Positions 53,601 through 61,865 of a stretch of DNA of 64,000 nucleotides are shown one piece after another. The notes beneath the pieces were generated by a model. That model was not told the origin of the DNA. It did no database searches and was given only the letters and a program-made list of their open reading frames with translations. Every line of letters starts with the position of its first letter. Within the stretch, counting starts at the first letter, position 1. The position numbers were made by a program, and so were the translations under genes. This DNA comes from Flavobacterium dankookense (GTDB lineage: Bacteria > Bacteroidota > Bacteroidia > Flavobacteriales > Flavobacteriaceae), in assembly GCF_004362665.1 (NCBI RefSeq), contig NZ_SNXR01000013.1, positions 62,001-126,000 on the forward strand. Direction: 5' to 3'.

Positions 53601-55075
53601 AAGGTTGCAGATTCGTTAATTAAAGTTGCTCCTGCAGAAATATTCACACCTGTTACTGCACTGGCAGAGTTGATAGTTATGGAATGTCCTGAAAGTAGCG
53701 TTACTGTATCACTACATGTTGGAATACTGTTGCTACTCCAAGTTGAAGCGTCATTCCAATTTCCTGATTGAATAGATGTTACAGGTGTGTCTACAGCAGC
53801 ATTATATCCTATTTGAAAAACATTTTCTAAATCAGAATCCGAAAGACCAATTCTAGTAGCAAAAGGTATAATTGTTCCAGATTGATGATTTCCAATTGTT
53901 GTTCCATCTGCTTTTACAATTCTTGAATTACCATTTTTAACTAAATAAGCATCTTGAGCAGAAAAAGCTATAGAATGATTTCCGATTGGAAACGAATAAG
54001 TAGCATCTTTTGAAACAACCCAAGCACTTTCATAAATGTCGGTTACTGTATAAGTTCCATCTGCAATTGCAAATCCTGAAGAAACAGCAGTTGCATCATA
54101 ATAAGCAACAGAAAGTTCTCCTGAAACTGCTGATGAAGTGTTATCATTTGGTCTTACAATATAGGCAGCTCGGCTTTTACCGTCAATATTAATGAATGGA
54201 AAAATTGCGTTATTATTGTTATAATCTGAACCAGATGTTATTGCAGGAAAGTTATCATAACTTCCATACCATCTTCCAATAGTTCCAGTTAGAAAACCAT
54301 TTCCAGCTGTGCAATTTGTCGTAGCAGAACCATAATTTCCAATGGTAATTTTATTTTCCGCTAAATCAACACGTCCATTGGCCAAAGTCAGCACGCTTTT
54401 GATTTTGATATTATTAAATCCCCAAATAACATTTGGAGTAGCAGAACTTGAATTATCAATAATTAGTTGATTAATTACAGCTCCATTATTTGTGTTGTCC
54501 GTTACATATAAAGTTCCTCCAAAAGTACCCAAACCACTTACAGTTTGAACTGTAGTACCATTTAAAACTAAAGCACCTTCTGGATTATAACTAGCTCCAA
54601 CAGACAAATCTATTCTACCATTATTTATTATATTTCCAGCAACGGTCAGTTGTGTTGATTTATCATAACCAAAACTACCAGCATCATAATAAAAAACAGC
54701 ATCAAATAAACCTCCATTATTAACGGTCAAATTCCCTTTGATAGTAAAATCTGGTGAATCAGTACCACTTTCGAGTATTCCAGAAATAGTTACATCGTTT
54801 ACAGTTATCAAATCGTCCAAAAGAACAGTTGTTCCAGTAGCAATTACGATATTGTCAATTGAAGTTGGTGCTGTTGCTGTTCCCCAAGTTGTTGCGTCAG
54901 TAAAATTTCCCGATTGAACAGAAGTAAAAGTGGTTTGTGATTGAACATTCATCGCAATGAATAAAAACATTGCAACTGATGAGATCATTTTTAAAGAATG
55001 ATTTTTTTGTTTTGAAATTTTCTCTCGATTGTTGATGACTTTCGATAGAATTTTTAGAAAGTAATGTTGTGACAT
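50666..55075 (-). CDS. Large type IX secreted surface protein with beta-helix and Ig-like parts
   Basis: A 1469-residue exported protein. A signal peptide lies within the first 46 residues (ending FIAMNVQSQ). The start at 55075 leaves a basic N-region of about 29 residues; the Met at residue 30 is an alternative. Repeated G8/beta-helix-like blocks follow, each with NxTxxxxW and tandem short strands (for example SGNFTDATTWGT and SGNWNDASTWSS). An Ig-like domain sits near residues 1055-1130 (VCSGKSVTLSL, YQWQSSINGTDY). Near 1185-1330 there is a jellyroll-type module. The last 75 residues form a type A sorting domain (YPNPYSETFKLDI, VYDMIGRLIE, GVYNVSVSQEGKTKTLQVIKR). It should be displayed on the cell surface, perhaps as an adhesin. 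Confidence 0.88.
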   Translation of the reverse strand: MSQHYFLKILSKVINNREKISKQKNHSLKMISSVAMFLFIAMNVQSQTTFTSVQSGNFTDATTWGTATAPTSIDNIVIATGTTVLLDDLITVNDVTISGILESGTDSPDFTIKGNLTVNNGGLFDAVFYYDAGSFGYDKSTQLTVAGNIINNGRIDLSVGASYNPEGALVLNGTTVQTVSGLGTFGGTLYVTDNTNNGAVINQLIIDNSSSATPNVIWGFNNIKIKSVLTLANGRVDLAENKITIGNYGSATTNCTAGNGFLTGTIGRWYGSYDNFPAITSGSDYNNNNAIFPFINIDGKSRAAYIVRPNDNTSSAVSGELSVAYYDATAVSSGFAIADGTYTVTDIYESAWVVSKDATYSFPIGNHSIAFSAQDAYLVKNGNSRIVKADGTTIGNHQSGTIIPFATRIGLSDSDLENVFQIGYNAAVDTPVTSIQSGNWNDASTWSSNSIPTCSDTVTLLSGHSITINSASAVTGVNISAGATLINESATLTVGCTNNNATFFNGGTYTINGGSLVVNGNIVHTDGSTFNQIGGDIIVDGNNNGDAATSIDQTLFKIGNATLNLTGGKITIVDPAVSSATIATTHTATAIVPCVGFLCWYPTSVTLDSVDGLSVGQVVVGDGIPAGTTIANINFDGSINTNPSLPETGLNLPLELTFYTVTNSPSTFIYDSSNNYAAGENHTLQIGDGISTQKSVVTTNGFNCSFRANSGTLSLNNLTINALDATNRFVNLDSSNPSGSSTMNVQNDFTITQGKVKGAGVETYFGGNITNNGELNLYNTTTFGNFIDGNYVATSKPQTISGTGTFNAQTDVMLNTPANTGSVSQLRVNNTSSEGVTFLVPFNVVVGLNMTAGIIHTSETSILKIGAPAMSYTASVSGNFGETCYIDGPFAKDIGGGQNANDLTNGSGFIDKFFFPVGKSSYAPIWVAVTTPAGSFGSPGTNLKVEAFETNPGTASSNISNLSQNRWEVSKTAGTVIDFNISVADANAIETSIIVQADSATGVYDNDFGITSTFVAGTPNTLTSTSEPLSFDDFKGYFSTARQAECSTVTPGNTLASETAVCSGKSVTLSLENIIIGEGITYQWQSSINGTDYTDIDGETATTCSVTPLQDTYYRCNVSCSFSSTTVASTAVQLTLNNTIVSATPATICMPIDTATLSATSSSGDVKWYGTQVGGTALGTGNTFTTPVITETTTFYAGTETTSNGTAGLQYTNDGYGSGGLNRGLVFNLANSIILNSVKVYPQQNSGGTGVAPITIKVFQNGVQVPGTSEVIFTPDAASGWSPTTTAQTITLNYSLQAGNNYSLEITDGASYDNALAYVSPFPSPFPVTNGAVSIIGDINNGFIDTYSYNFFFDWDVTEVCSSARIPVIATVQTAEECELGNPTFSDSLTKVIAYPNPYSETFKLDIQTNSSADVIIKVYDMIGRLIENKVVNYTNLSNAEIGNGYPTGVYNVSVSQEGKTKTLQVIKR

Positions 55076-55100
55076 AAATTTTAGAATTGATTAGTTTAAC

Positions 55101-55108
55101 CAAAACTA
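55101..55108 (-). promoter_or_regulatory. Probable -7 promoter box of the type IX secreted protein gene
   Basis: On the minus strand these bases read TAGTTTTG, an exact TAnnTTTG match, 25 bases upstream of the ATG at 55075. Its position supports that start over the internal Met. No -33 box seen. Confidence 0.5.
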
Positions 55109-55202
55109 TATCATTTAAATCTATAATTTTAATTGTATACTTTCAAAATTACGGAATTTTTAAAGCTATTTATGGATTTTTAAAAGCCTTTTCCGCTCAT
55201 AA

Positions 55203-55439
55203 TCAAGGATATAATTCACCTCGATGAGGTTTTAAAACATCGCGAACTTGTATCATGTACTCATCCGTCACCACCATATAGGCAATGGCGTGTAACTCAT
55301 TTTTAACCTCAAAACCAGTGATGCTAATAGGCAATTTTTCCATAGCAATATATTCTTTCAAATGAATTTCATGATGCTCGGCAGTTTTTGCAGCAGCTTC
55401 ACCTCGAAAATCCCAAATCAGTTTAATTTGTCGTGACAT
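55203..55439 (-). CDS. Small conserved-looking protein of unknown function
   Basis: A 78-residue protein I do not recognise. It starts MSRQIKLIWDFRGEAAAKTAEHHEIHL and is rich in His and charged residues, with no signal peptide or membrane helix. I chose the ATG at 55439: the longer frame from 55508 would run through the promoter boxes at 55454-55483, and its extra residues look non-coding. A -7 box (TACCTTTG, minus strand) ends 20 bases before this ATG. It is divergent to the DUF2891 gene with a 58-base gap, so the two promoters overlap. A small regulatory or stress protein is possible, but nothing in the sequence says so. Confidence 0.65.
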   Translation of the reverse strand: MSRQIKLIWDFRGEAAAKTAEHHEIHLKEYIAMEKLPISITGFEVKNELHAIAYMVVTDEYMIQVRDVLKPHRGELYP

Positions 55440-55453
55440 AGAGTAAAAAGTAG

Positions 55454-55483
55454 TTTGACAAAGGTAAGTTTTTGTTACATTTG
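55454..55483 (+). promoter_or_regulatory. Promoter of the DUF2891 gene with both boxes
   Basis: TTTG at 55454-55457 and TACATTTG at 55476-55483 are 18 bases apart, a near-ideal Bacteroidota promoter. The ATG at 55498 follows 14 bases later. It is the best promoter seen in the window. Confidence 0.7.
55459..55466 (-). promoter_or_regulatory. -7 promoter box of the small divergent gene
   Basis: Minus-strand TACCTTTG is an exact TAnnTTTG match, lying between the -33 and -7 boxes of the opposing promoter. The ATG at 55439 follows 19 bases downstream on the minus strand. Confidence 0.5.
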
Positions 55484-55497
55484 AAAAAAACAACACC

Positions 55498-56550
55498 ATG
55501 AAATTCATCTATATTTTATTTTTATCAGCTTGTTTCAATAGCTTTTCTCAAGAATTAACACTCGAACAAGCCAATCATTTAGCCACATTACCATTAAAAT
55601 GCTTGCAACAAGAGTATCCAAATAAATTGGGCCAAATGCTCATTGACAGCACCGAAATTCAATCACCCAAAAAACTCCATCCAACATTTTATGGTTGTTT
55701 CGATTGGCATTCCTCAGTTCACGGACATTGGAGTTTGGTTTATTTGCTCAAGCGATATCCTAATTTGGCTAACAAAGAACAGATTATCCAAAAACTAAAA
55801 ACCAACCTTTCCAAAGAAAATATTCAGGTAGAAATCGATTATCTCAATAAGAAACACGAAAAATCATTCGAACGAACCTACGGCTGGAACTGGTTGCTCA
55901 AACTACAACTCGAACTCGAAACCAGCAACGAACCTTTCGCTGCGGAATTGGCTCAAAATCTTAAACCACTTTCTAATATAATCATCGAGCGTTACATCGA
56001 ATTTTTGCCTAAATTACTTTATCCAGTTCGCGTTGGAACACATTCAAACACCGCTTTCGGACTAACAAATGCTTGGGATTATGCTGTGTTTTCTAAAAAT
56101 GAAGTACTCCAAAAAAGCATCAAAGAAAACGCCATTCGGTTATTCCAAAAAGACGAAAACTGTCCATTCAATTGGGAACCAAGTGGAACCGATTTCCTTT
56201 CGCCGTGTATGGAAGAAATGGCGTTAATGCAACGAATTTTAAATAAAAAAGACTTTCTAACTTGGCTCAAAAAGTTCGCACCAAACCTTTTCAAAAAAGA
56301 CTACAAATGGGAAGTCGCCCGCGTTTCCGACAGAACCGATGGACATCTAGTGCATCTCGACGGACTAAATTTCAGCCGCGCTTGGAACATGTATTATTTG
56401 TTAAATCAATATCCAAACGAGTTCAAACACCTGAAAAATCTCGCCGATTACCATCTCAATTTCTCGCTTCCGTCCGTGGTTGACGGCAATTATGAAGGCG
56501 AACATTGGCTGGCTTCCTTCGCTTTACGAGCTTTCGAAGAAAAGAAATAA
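55498..56550 (+). CDS. DUF2891 family exported protein
   Basis: A 350-residue protein with an N-terminal export signal (ILFLSACFNSFSQ; the LSAC could be a lipobox with Cys12, otherwise cleavage after the Gln-containing end). The mature part is mostly helical, like an alpha/alpha toroid, with HPTFYGCFDWHSSVHGHWSLVYLL near residues 62-85, WEPSGTDFLSPCMEEMALM and LVHLDGLNFSRAWNMYYL, all features I recall for DUF2891. A glycan-active or lyase-like role is conceivable from the fold, but the family is uncharacterised. The gene is less A/T-biased than its neighbours to the eye, with more C-ending codons. Confidence 0.8.
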   Translation: MKFIYILFLSACFNSFSQELTLEQANHLATLPLKCLQQEYPNKLGQMLIDSTEIQSPKKLHPTFYGCFDWHSSVHGHWSLVYLLKRYPNLANKEQIIQKLKTNLSKENIQVEIDYLNKKHEKSFERTYGWNWLLKLQLELETSNEPFAAELAQNLKPLSNIIIERYIEFLPKLLYPVRVGTHSNTAFGLTNAWDYAVFSKNEVLQKSIKENAIRLFQKDENCPFNWEPSGTDFLSPCMEEMALMQRILNKKDFLTWLKKFAPNLFKKDYKWEVARVSDRTDGHLVHLDGLNFSRAWNMYYLLNQYPNEFKHLKNLADYHLNFSLPSVVDGNYEGEHWLASFALRAFEEKK

Positions 56551-56726
56551 TTTTTCTTGGGCGACAATTCGTGCTATCCGTTTCAAGTTCTCGCTAAAAA
56601 AACTATTTTTGCAACAACAGAAAAGAGCTTCTTTTAGTCGCTTTTTCTGTTGGCAAAAAATAAGTTTTTTTTAGCTCAAAGCTTTTCACTACTATCACGG
56701 TCGCAACCTATATTATACATTAAAAA
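56551..56726. other. 176-base gap with a hairpin and a possible dispersed repeat
   Basis: This longest gene-free stretch of the window starts with a more G/C-rich part, GGGCGACAATTCGTGCTATC at 56560-56579, and runs into the inverted repeat at 56615-56652. The first part resembles repeat elements I recall from other Flavobacterium intergenic regions. I see no promoter box of the TAnnTTTG type before the gene at 56727. Confidence 0.35.
56615..56652. repeat. Imperfect hairpin downstream of the DUF2891 gene
   Basis: CAACAGAAAAGAGC pairs with GCTTTTTCTGTTG with one bulged base, around an eleven-base loop. No T-run follows closely on the plus strand, though T8 lies further down. It may terminate the DUF2891 transcript. 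Confidence 0.5.
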
Positions 56727-58292
56727 ATGCCACAAGAATTAAACCTACAAGTTTCTCCTGAAATAGCTGCCAATGAAAGTTTGCTCTATGACTATGTGGC
56801 AAAAACAGTACGAGTTTCGACTAAGTTAGTTCAAAAAGTGGTAGTTCTAAAACGCTCCATCGACGCGCGACAAAAAGCCATAAAAATTAATCTAAAAGTC
56901 TCTGTTTACTTAATCGATGAAGAATTTGAAGCGCAAAAAATAGCACTTCCCGATTATCAAAACGTTTCCAACCAGCAAGAAGTTATAGTTGTTGGCGCTG
57001 GACCAGCTGGACTTTTCGCAGCTTTACAATTAATTGAATTGGGTTTAAAACCAATAGTTATCGAAAGAGGAAAAGACGTTCGCGGTCGTCGTCGCGATTT
57101 AAAAGCTATCAATCGTGATCATATTGTCAACGAAGACAGCAATTATTGTTTTGGCGAAGGCGGAGCAGGAACGTATTCCGATGGAAAATTATATACACGT
57201 TCAAAAAAACGTGGCGATGTAGATAGAATTCTCCGATTACTAGTAGCTTTCGGAGCTTCCGATGATATTCTAGTGGAAGCACATCCACATATTGGAACCA
57301 ATAAATTACCTCAAATTATTCAAGACATTCGAGAAAAAATTATCGAATGTGGCGGAAAAGTTTTATTCGATACTCGCGTCACCGATTTTTTGGTAAAAAG
57401 TAATGAAATTCAAGGAGTTGTCATTCAAAATGGAGATGTAATTTCAGCCAATAAAGTCATTTTAGCCACAGGACATTCGGCTCGTGATATTTTTGAATTA
57501 TTAGACAGAAAGAAAATTTTAATAGAAGCCAAACCATTTGCATTAGGCGTTCGAGCAGAACATCCACAAGAACTAATTGATAGAATTCAATATTCCTGCG
57601 ATTTTCGTGGCGAGTTTTTACCTCCATCACCATATTCTATTGTAAAACAAGTCAATGGACGCGGAATGTATTCCTTTTGTATGTGTCCAGGTGGTGTAAT
57701 TGCGCCTTGTGCTACAAGTCCAGGCGAAGTAGTAACCAACGGTTGGTCGCCATCCAAACGTGATCAAGCTACTGCCAATTCGGGAATTGTAGTCGAACTA
57801 AAATTAGAAGATTTCAAACCTTTTGCCAAATTTGGCGCTCTTGCCGGTATGGAATTTCAAAAAGCCATTGAACAAAGAGCGTGGCATTTAGCAGGTCAAA
57901 CTCAAAAAGTTCCAGCACAACGAATGGTCGATTTTACGCAAAATAAAGTTTCGTCTGATATTCCAAAAACATCTTATGTTCCCGGAACAACTTCAGTAGA
58001 AATGGGACAAGTTTTCCCAGGATTTTTATCTCAAATCATGCGAGAAGGATTTAAAGAATTTGGAAAAACCATGAAAGGTTATTTAACAAACGATGCTATT
58101 CTTCACGCACCAGAAAGCAGAACTTCATCGCCAGTTAGAATTCCAAGAGATAATGAAACATTAGAACATGTACAGTTAAAAGGTTTGTATCCATGTGGCG
58201 AAGGTGCAGGTTATGCTGGCGGAATTATTTCGGCTGCCATTGATGGCGAAAAATGCGCAATCAAGATTTCGGAAAGTCTTAGAAAATTCTAA
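56727..58292 (+). CDS. FAD-dependent oxidoreductase (COG2509-like)
   Basis: A 521-residue flavoprotein. The first 85 residues form a small domain that precedes the FAD-binding Rossmann motif VVGAGPAGLFAALQL (about 90-105). Next come an Arg-rich DVRGRRRDLKAI, the NYCFGEGGAGTYSDGKLYTR block that is characteristic of this family, and VILATGHSARDIF. The C-terminal part has YPCGEGAGYAGGIISAAIDG, which contacts FAD again. The family is close to geranylgeranyl-reductase-like and HI0933-like flavoproteins, but its substrate is unknown. It has no membrane segment. The gene stands alone with a 106-base gap to the dehydrogenase gene. Confidence 0.85.
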   Translation: MPQELNLQVSPEIAANESLLYDYVAKTVRVSTKLVQKVVVLKRSIDARQKAIKINLKVSVYLIDEEFEAQKIALPDYQNVSNQQEVIVVGAGPAGLFAALQLIELGLKPIVIERGKDVRGRRRDLKAINRDHIVNEDSNYCFGEGGAGTYSDGKLYTRSKKRGDVDRILRLLVAFGASDDILVEAHPHIGTNKLPQIIQDIREKIIECGGKVLFDTRVTDFLVKSNEIQGVVIQNGDVISANKVILATGHSARDIFELLDRKKILIEAKPFALGVRAEHPQELIDRIQYSCDFRGEFLPPSPYSIVKQVNGRGMYSFCMCPGGVIAPCATSPGEVVTNGWSPSKRDQATANSGIVVELKLEDFKPFAKFGALAGMEFQKAIEQRAWHLAGQTQKVPAQRMVDFTQNKVSSDIPKTSYVPGTTSVEMGQVFPGFLSQIMREGFKEFGKTMKGYLTNDAILHAPESRTSSPVRIPRDNETLEHVQLKGLYPCGEGAGYAGGIISAAIDGEKCAIKISESLRKF

Positions 58293-58352
58293 CTATATTT
58301 TTTATTTAATTCTATTACAACGTTTTAGTTAATTTCTTTTTAATAAAGTCTG

Positions 58353-58382
58353 TTGGGCGTTTTTGTAGATGTAGTACTTTTA
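58353..58382 (+). promoter_or_regulatory. Probable promoter of the GapN-like gene
   Basis: TTG at 58353-58355 and TACTTTTA at 58375-58382 are 19 bases apart. The -7 box has one mismatch from TAnnTTTG. The ATG follows at 58399. Confidence 0.5.
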
Positions 58383-58398
58383 TAAAAAAATCATATCT

Positions 58399-59979
58399 AT
58401 GAACGCTATTCCTAAAGAATTTCAAATTACTAATTTATTACATCAAGATACTTATCTGGTAAATGGCGAATTAAAAAAATGGACAGGAGAAACGTCAAAA
58501 GTCTATTCAACTATTTCTTCAACTGAGCATTATGAACCAACTTTGTTAGGAACAATTCCAACTATGGGCGAAATGGCTGCCGATGAGGTCGTGAAATCCG
58601 CAGTTGCAGCTTATGACAAAGGACAAGGAATCTGGCCAACAATGAAAGTGAGTGACCGAATCAAATGTATGGAAGATTTTGTCACGCAAATGAAAGCTAC
58701 TCGTAGCGAAGTAGTGAAATATTTGATGTGGGAAATTGGCAAATCATTATCTGATTCGGAGAAAGAATTTGACAGAACTGTGGAATACATTTATGATACT
58801 ATCGAAGATTATAAAGAATTAGATAGAAACAATGCACGATTTACAAAAAGTCAAGGTGTGAATGCCATGGTAAGACGCGGTCCACTTGGTGTAGTGCTTT
58901 GTCTTGGACCATATAATTATCCGTTGAATGAAACTTTTTCATTGTTAATTCCTGCAATAATTATGGGTAATACCGTAATTTTTAAACCAGCCAAACATGG
59001 TGTGTTGTTAATTTCTCCTTTACTTGAAGCGTTTAGAAGTAGTTTTCCAAAAGGGGTTATCAATATAGTTTATGGTAGAGGAAGAGACGTGGCTTCTCCA
59101 ATAATGAAATCAGGAAAAATTGACATTTTGGCTTTGATTGGTAATAGTAAATCAGCAATTGCTTTACAAGATCAACACCCAAATAAAAATCGTCTTCGTT
59201 TGATTTTAGGATTGGAAGCAAAAAATCCAGCAATTATTCTACCTGATGCCGATTTAGATTTGGCGATTCAAGAATGTATTACTGGAACATTATCTTTCAA
59301 TGGTCAACGATGTACCGCTCTGAAAATTCTTTATGTTCACGAAACTATTTCAGCGGAATTTAACAAACGATTTGCCGAAAAAGTAGATGCTTTGCCTTTC
59401 GGAAATCCATGGGAAAAAGGCGTTTCACTAACACCATTACCCGAAGTTGAAAAACCCAATTACATTCAAGAACTCATTGATGATGCTACCATTAAAGGTG
59501 CTAAAATAATTAATCAAAAAGGTGGAGAACGAACTGAGAATTATATTTTTCCATCAATTTTATTTCCTATAAACAAACAAATGCGAGTTTATCATGAAGA
59601 GCAATTTGGTCCTGTAATACCAGTTCTGACTTTTAAAGATATTCAAGAACCGCTGGATGATATGGCAGAATCAAACTATGGTCAACAAGTAAGTTTATTT
59701 GGTAGAGATATAAAAACTATTGGACCGCTTATTGATACATTGGTTAATTTGGTTTGCCGTGTGAATTTGAATAGTTCTTGTCAGCGTGGACCAGATGTTT
59801 ATCCTTTTACAGGAAGAAAAGATTCGGCAGTAGGAACTTTGAGTATCCATGATGCATTGCGGTCTTTTTCTATCAGAACTTTTGTTGCTTCAAAAGACAA
59901 TGCCTACAATAATGAAATTCTTCAGGCTTTATTAAATAGCAAAGAATCTAATTTTATAAATACGGATTATATTCTGTAG
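58399..59979 (+). CDS. gapN: NADP-dependent glyceraldehyde-3-phosphate dehydrogenase (GapN-like aldehyde dehydrogenase)
   Basis: A 526-residue aldehyde dehydrogenase. The family motifs are [29 protein letters not shown] (cofactor Lys), the general base Glu in [12 protein letters not shown], the catalytic Cys in [11 protein letters not shown] and [13 protein letters not shown]. The PYNYPLNE and RCTALK forms are those of non-phosphorylating GapN, which oxidises glyceraldehyde 3-phosphate directly to 3-phosphoglycerate with NADPH formation. It is longer than the roughly 475-residue streptococcal enzyme, mainly at the N-terminus. Monocistronic, with a long inverted repeat after its stop. A general aldehyde dehydrogenase is the alternative. 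Confidence 0.85.
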   Translation: MNAIPKEFQITNLLHQDTYLVNGELKKWTGETSKVYSTISSTEHYEPTLLGTIPTMGEMAADEVVKSAVAAYDKGQGIWPTMKVSDRIKCMEDFVTQMKATRSEVVKYLMWEIGKSLSDSEKEFDRTVEYIYDTIEDYKELDRNNARFTKSQGVNAMVRRGPLGVVLCLGPYNYPLNETFSLLIPAIIMGNTVIFKPAKHGVLLISPLLEAFRSSFPKGVINIVYGRGRDVASPIMKSGKIDILALIGNSKSAIALQDQHPNKNRLRLILGLEAKNPAIILPDADLDLAIQECITGTLSFNGQRCTALKILYVHETISAEFNKRFAEKVDALPFGNPWEKGVSLTPLPEVEKPNYIQELIDDATIKGAKIINQKGGERTENYIFPSILFPINKQMRVYHEEQFGPVIPVLTFKDIQEPLDDMAESNYGQQVSLFGRDIKTIGPLIDTLVNLVCRVNLNSSCQRGPDVYPFTGRKDSAVGTLSIHDALRSFSIRTFVASKDNAYNNEILQALLNSKESNFINTDYIL

Positions 59980-60001
59980 AATTCTAACTGTTTAGAAGAA
60001 A

Positions 60002-60063
60002 AAACACAGATTTCACAAATTATCGCAGAAAAAAAGTTGTATGAATTTGTAAAATCTGTGTTT
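60002..60063. terminator. Long inverted repeat between convergent genes, possible terminator or dispersed repeat
   Basis: Two 20-base arms (60002-60021 and 60044-60063) match with one mismatch around a 22-base loop, between the convergent gapN and msrBA genes. Similar 'cacagattt' palindromes occur in many Flavobacterium genomes as I recall, so it may be a dispersed element that acts as terminator. Confidence 0.6.
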
Positions 60064-60076
60064 AACTTGAATATTA

Positions 60077-61174
60077 TTATTTTTTTAATCTATCCTTAAA
60101 AACTTTTTCAAATTTTTCAATTTTTGGTTGAATGACCATTTGACAATAGGGTTTGTTTTTATTATTTTCATAATAACCTTGATGGTATTCTTCCGCTTTG
60201 TAGAATTTTTTAAGCGGTTCAAGTGTTGTTACAATCTTGTTTGAGAACACTTCAGTATTTAATTCTTTAATCAAGTCTTGAGCAACTTTTTTCTCGTTTT
60301 CATTTTTATAGAAAATAACCGAGCGATATTGCGTACCAACATCAGCACCTTGACGATTTAAAGTAGTTGGATCATGAACGGTGAAGAATACTTTGAAGAT
60401 TTCGTCCAAATTCGTTTTGGTTTTGTCATATGTAATTTCAACTACTTCTGCTGCTCCAGTTCTCCCGGTGCAAACTTCTTCATAACTCGGATTTTCAACG
60501 CTTCCTCCAGCATAACCTGAATAGACACTTTTTACACCATCCAAATTTTGATAAACGGCTTCAACACACCAAAAACAGCCGCCACCAATAACAATTGTTT
60601 CTAAATCACCTGAAGTTGAAGTTACACCGTCTGGAACAAAATCTAGAGAAATTGCATTCATGCAATATCGCTTTCCGGTTGGCTCAGGACCATCATCGAA
60701 TAAATGCCCTAAATGACTATCACATCTTCCACAAAGTGCTTCAGTGCGTTGCATTCCATAGGAATTATCAGCTTTGAAAGTGATGCTTTCTTTGTTGTTT
60801 TGCTCAAAAAAACTTGGCCATCCACAGCTACTCACAAACTTTTGGTCTGATTTAAATAATTTATTTCCGCAGGTTGCACAATAATAGGTTCCTTTGGTTT
60901 CACTTTTCCACATCGTTCCCGTAAAAGCACGTTCTGTATCGGCTTCACGCGCAACTGCATACAAATCTGGAGATAGAATTTTCTTCCATTCGGTATTTGG
61001 GACATTTAATTTTTTTGTGTCGGTATTCGAATAATACGGATTTTCAGGTTTGCTGATTACGTTTTCCATTGCAATTGTTTTTGTTGTTGTGTTTTTTTGT
61101 TTGTTGTTCGATTGACCGCATGCGTTTAAAACGAACAGTGGAATGATAACTAAAATATTCAAGATTTTTTTCAT
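60077..61174 (-). CDS. msrBA: Bifunctional peptide-methionine sulfoxide reductase MsrB-MsrA lipoprotein
   Basis: A 365-residue fusion of the two methionine sulfoxide reductases. A lipoprotein signal ends in the lipobox LNAC (Cys19), so the enzyme is membrane-anchored and acts outside the cytoplasm. MsrB comes first (about 60-180), with zinc ligands in YYCATCG and EALCGRCD and the catalytic Cys in RYCMNAISLDF. MsrA follows (about 192-350), with the catalytic GGGCFWCVEAVY and YHQGYYENN. It repairs oxidised methionines in envelope proteins, both R and S isomers. MsrB-first order is the less common arrangement. A TAnnTTTG box lies 24 bases upstream of its start. Confidence 0.95.
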   Translation of the reverse strand: MKKILNILVIIPLFVLNACGQSNNKQKNTTTKTIAMENVISKPENPYYSNTDTKKLNVPNTEWKKILSPDLYAVAREADTERAFTGTMWKSETKGTYYCATCGNKLFKSDQKFVSSCGWPSFFEQNNKESITFKADNSYGMQRTEALCGRCDSHLGHLFDDGPEPTGKRYCMNAISLDFVPDGVTSTSGDLETIVIGGGCFWCVEAVYQNLDGVKSVYSGYAGGSVENPSYEEVCTGRTGAAEVVEITYDKTKTNLDEIFKVFFTVHDPTTLNRQGADVGTQYRSVIFYKNENEKKVAQDLIKELNTEVFSNKIVTTLEPLKKFYKAEEYHQGYYENNKNKPYCQMVIQPKIEKFEKVFKDRLKK

Positions 61175-61197
61175 AGCAATCTTATTTAAATAGAGTA

Positions 61198-61205
61198 CAA
61201 ATTTA
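61198..61205 (-). promoter_or_regulatory. Probable -7 promoter box of the msrBA gene
   Basis: On the minus strand these bases read TAAATTTG, an exact match to TAnnTTTG, 23 bases before the ATG at 61174. No -33 box seen. Confidence 0.5.
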
Positions 61206-61312
61206 CAACAGATATACGCTGTAAAATGTCTTGCAGATTACAAAATGAGTGGTTTTAAGTAAAGTTTAACGGTTGTTGAAAATATAAAAATAACATAGCA
61301 ATTCTTTTTTCG

Positions 61313-61320
61313 TATTTTTG
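61313..61320 (+). promoter_or_regulatory. Probable -7 promoter box of idi
   Basis: TATTTTTG matches TAnnTTTG and ends 17 bases before the idi ATG at 61338. It should drive idi, the QueD-like gene and bcp, which follow closely. Confidence 0.5.
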
Positions 61321-61337
61321 ACCTTCATAAAAAATCT

Positions 61338-61865
61338 ATGAAAGAAGAGCAAGTAATATTAGTTAACGAAAAAGACGAACCTATTGGTTTGATGAATAAA
61401 TTGGAAGCTCACGAAAAAGCAGTTTTGCATCGTGCCTTTTCAGTTTTTATATTGAATGGTAAAAATGAAGTCATGTTGCAACAACGTGCACATCATAAAT
61501 ACCATTCGCCTTTATTGTGGACCAATACTTGTTGCAGTCATCAACGTGCTGGAGAAACTAATATTGAAGCAGGAAAACGCCGCCTTTATGAAGAAATGGG
61601 TTTCAAAGCAGAACTAAAAGAACTTTTTCATTTTATTTACAAAGCACCTTTTGATAACGGTTTGACCGAACACGAACTCGATCACGTAATGATTGGTTAT
61701 TCTAATGAAGAACCAAATATTAATTGTGAAGAAGTAGAAAGTTGGAAATGGATGACCATTGAAGATATTAAAGACGATATGGTTGCCAATCCACATATTT
61801 ATACTGTTTGGTTCAAGATTATATTCGATGAATTTTACCATTATTTAGAAGATCACAAACTATAA
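61338..61865 (+). CDS. idi: Isopentenyl-diphosphate delta-isomerase, type I
   Basis: A 175-residue Nudix-fold enzyme that interconverts isopentenyl and dimethylallyl diphosphate, the building blocks for undecaprenyl phosphate, quinones and carotenoids. The catalytic Cys is in NTCCSHQRAGE, the Nudix-type block reads AGKRRLYEEMGF, and the catalytic Glu is in TEHELDHVMIG. Length and motifs match type I (not the FMN-dependent type II). It begins a co-directional group and ends at the direct repeat before the QueD-like gene. Its product supports carrier-lipid synthesis used by the glycan locus. Confidence 0.95.
   Translation: MKEEQVILVNEKDEPIGLMNKLEAHEKAVLHRAFSVFILNGKNEVMLQQRAHHKYHSPLLWTNTCCSHQRAGETNIEAGKRRLYEEMGFKAELKELFHFIYKAPFDNGLTEHELDHVMIGYSNEEPNINCEEVESWKWMTIEDIKDDMVANPHIYTVWFKIIFDEFYHYLEDHKL

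Noticed and set aside
53544..53771. Plus-strand open frame inside the type IX secreted protein gene
   Set aside because: Its translation is a shadow of the repetitive Thr/Ser/Val-rich codons on the other strand.
56262..56674. Two Arg/Lys-rich frames across the end of the DUF2891 gene and the gap
   Set aside because: They overlap a well-supported gene in another frame, have odd composition and no promoter box.
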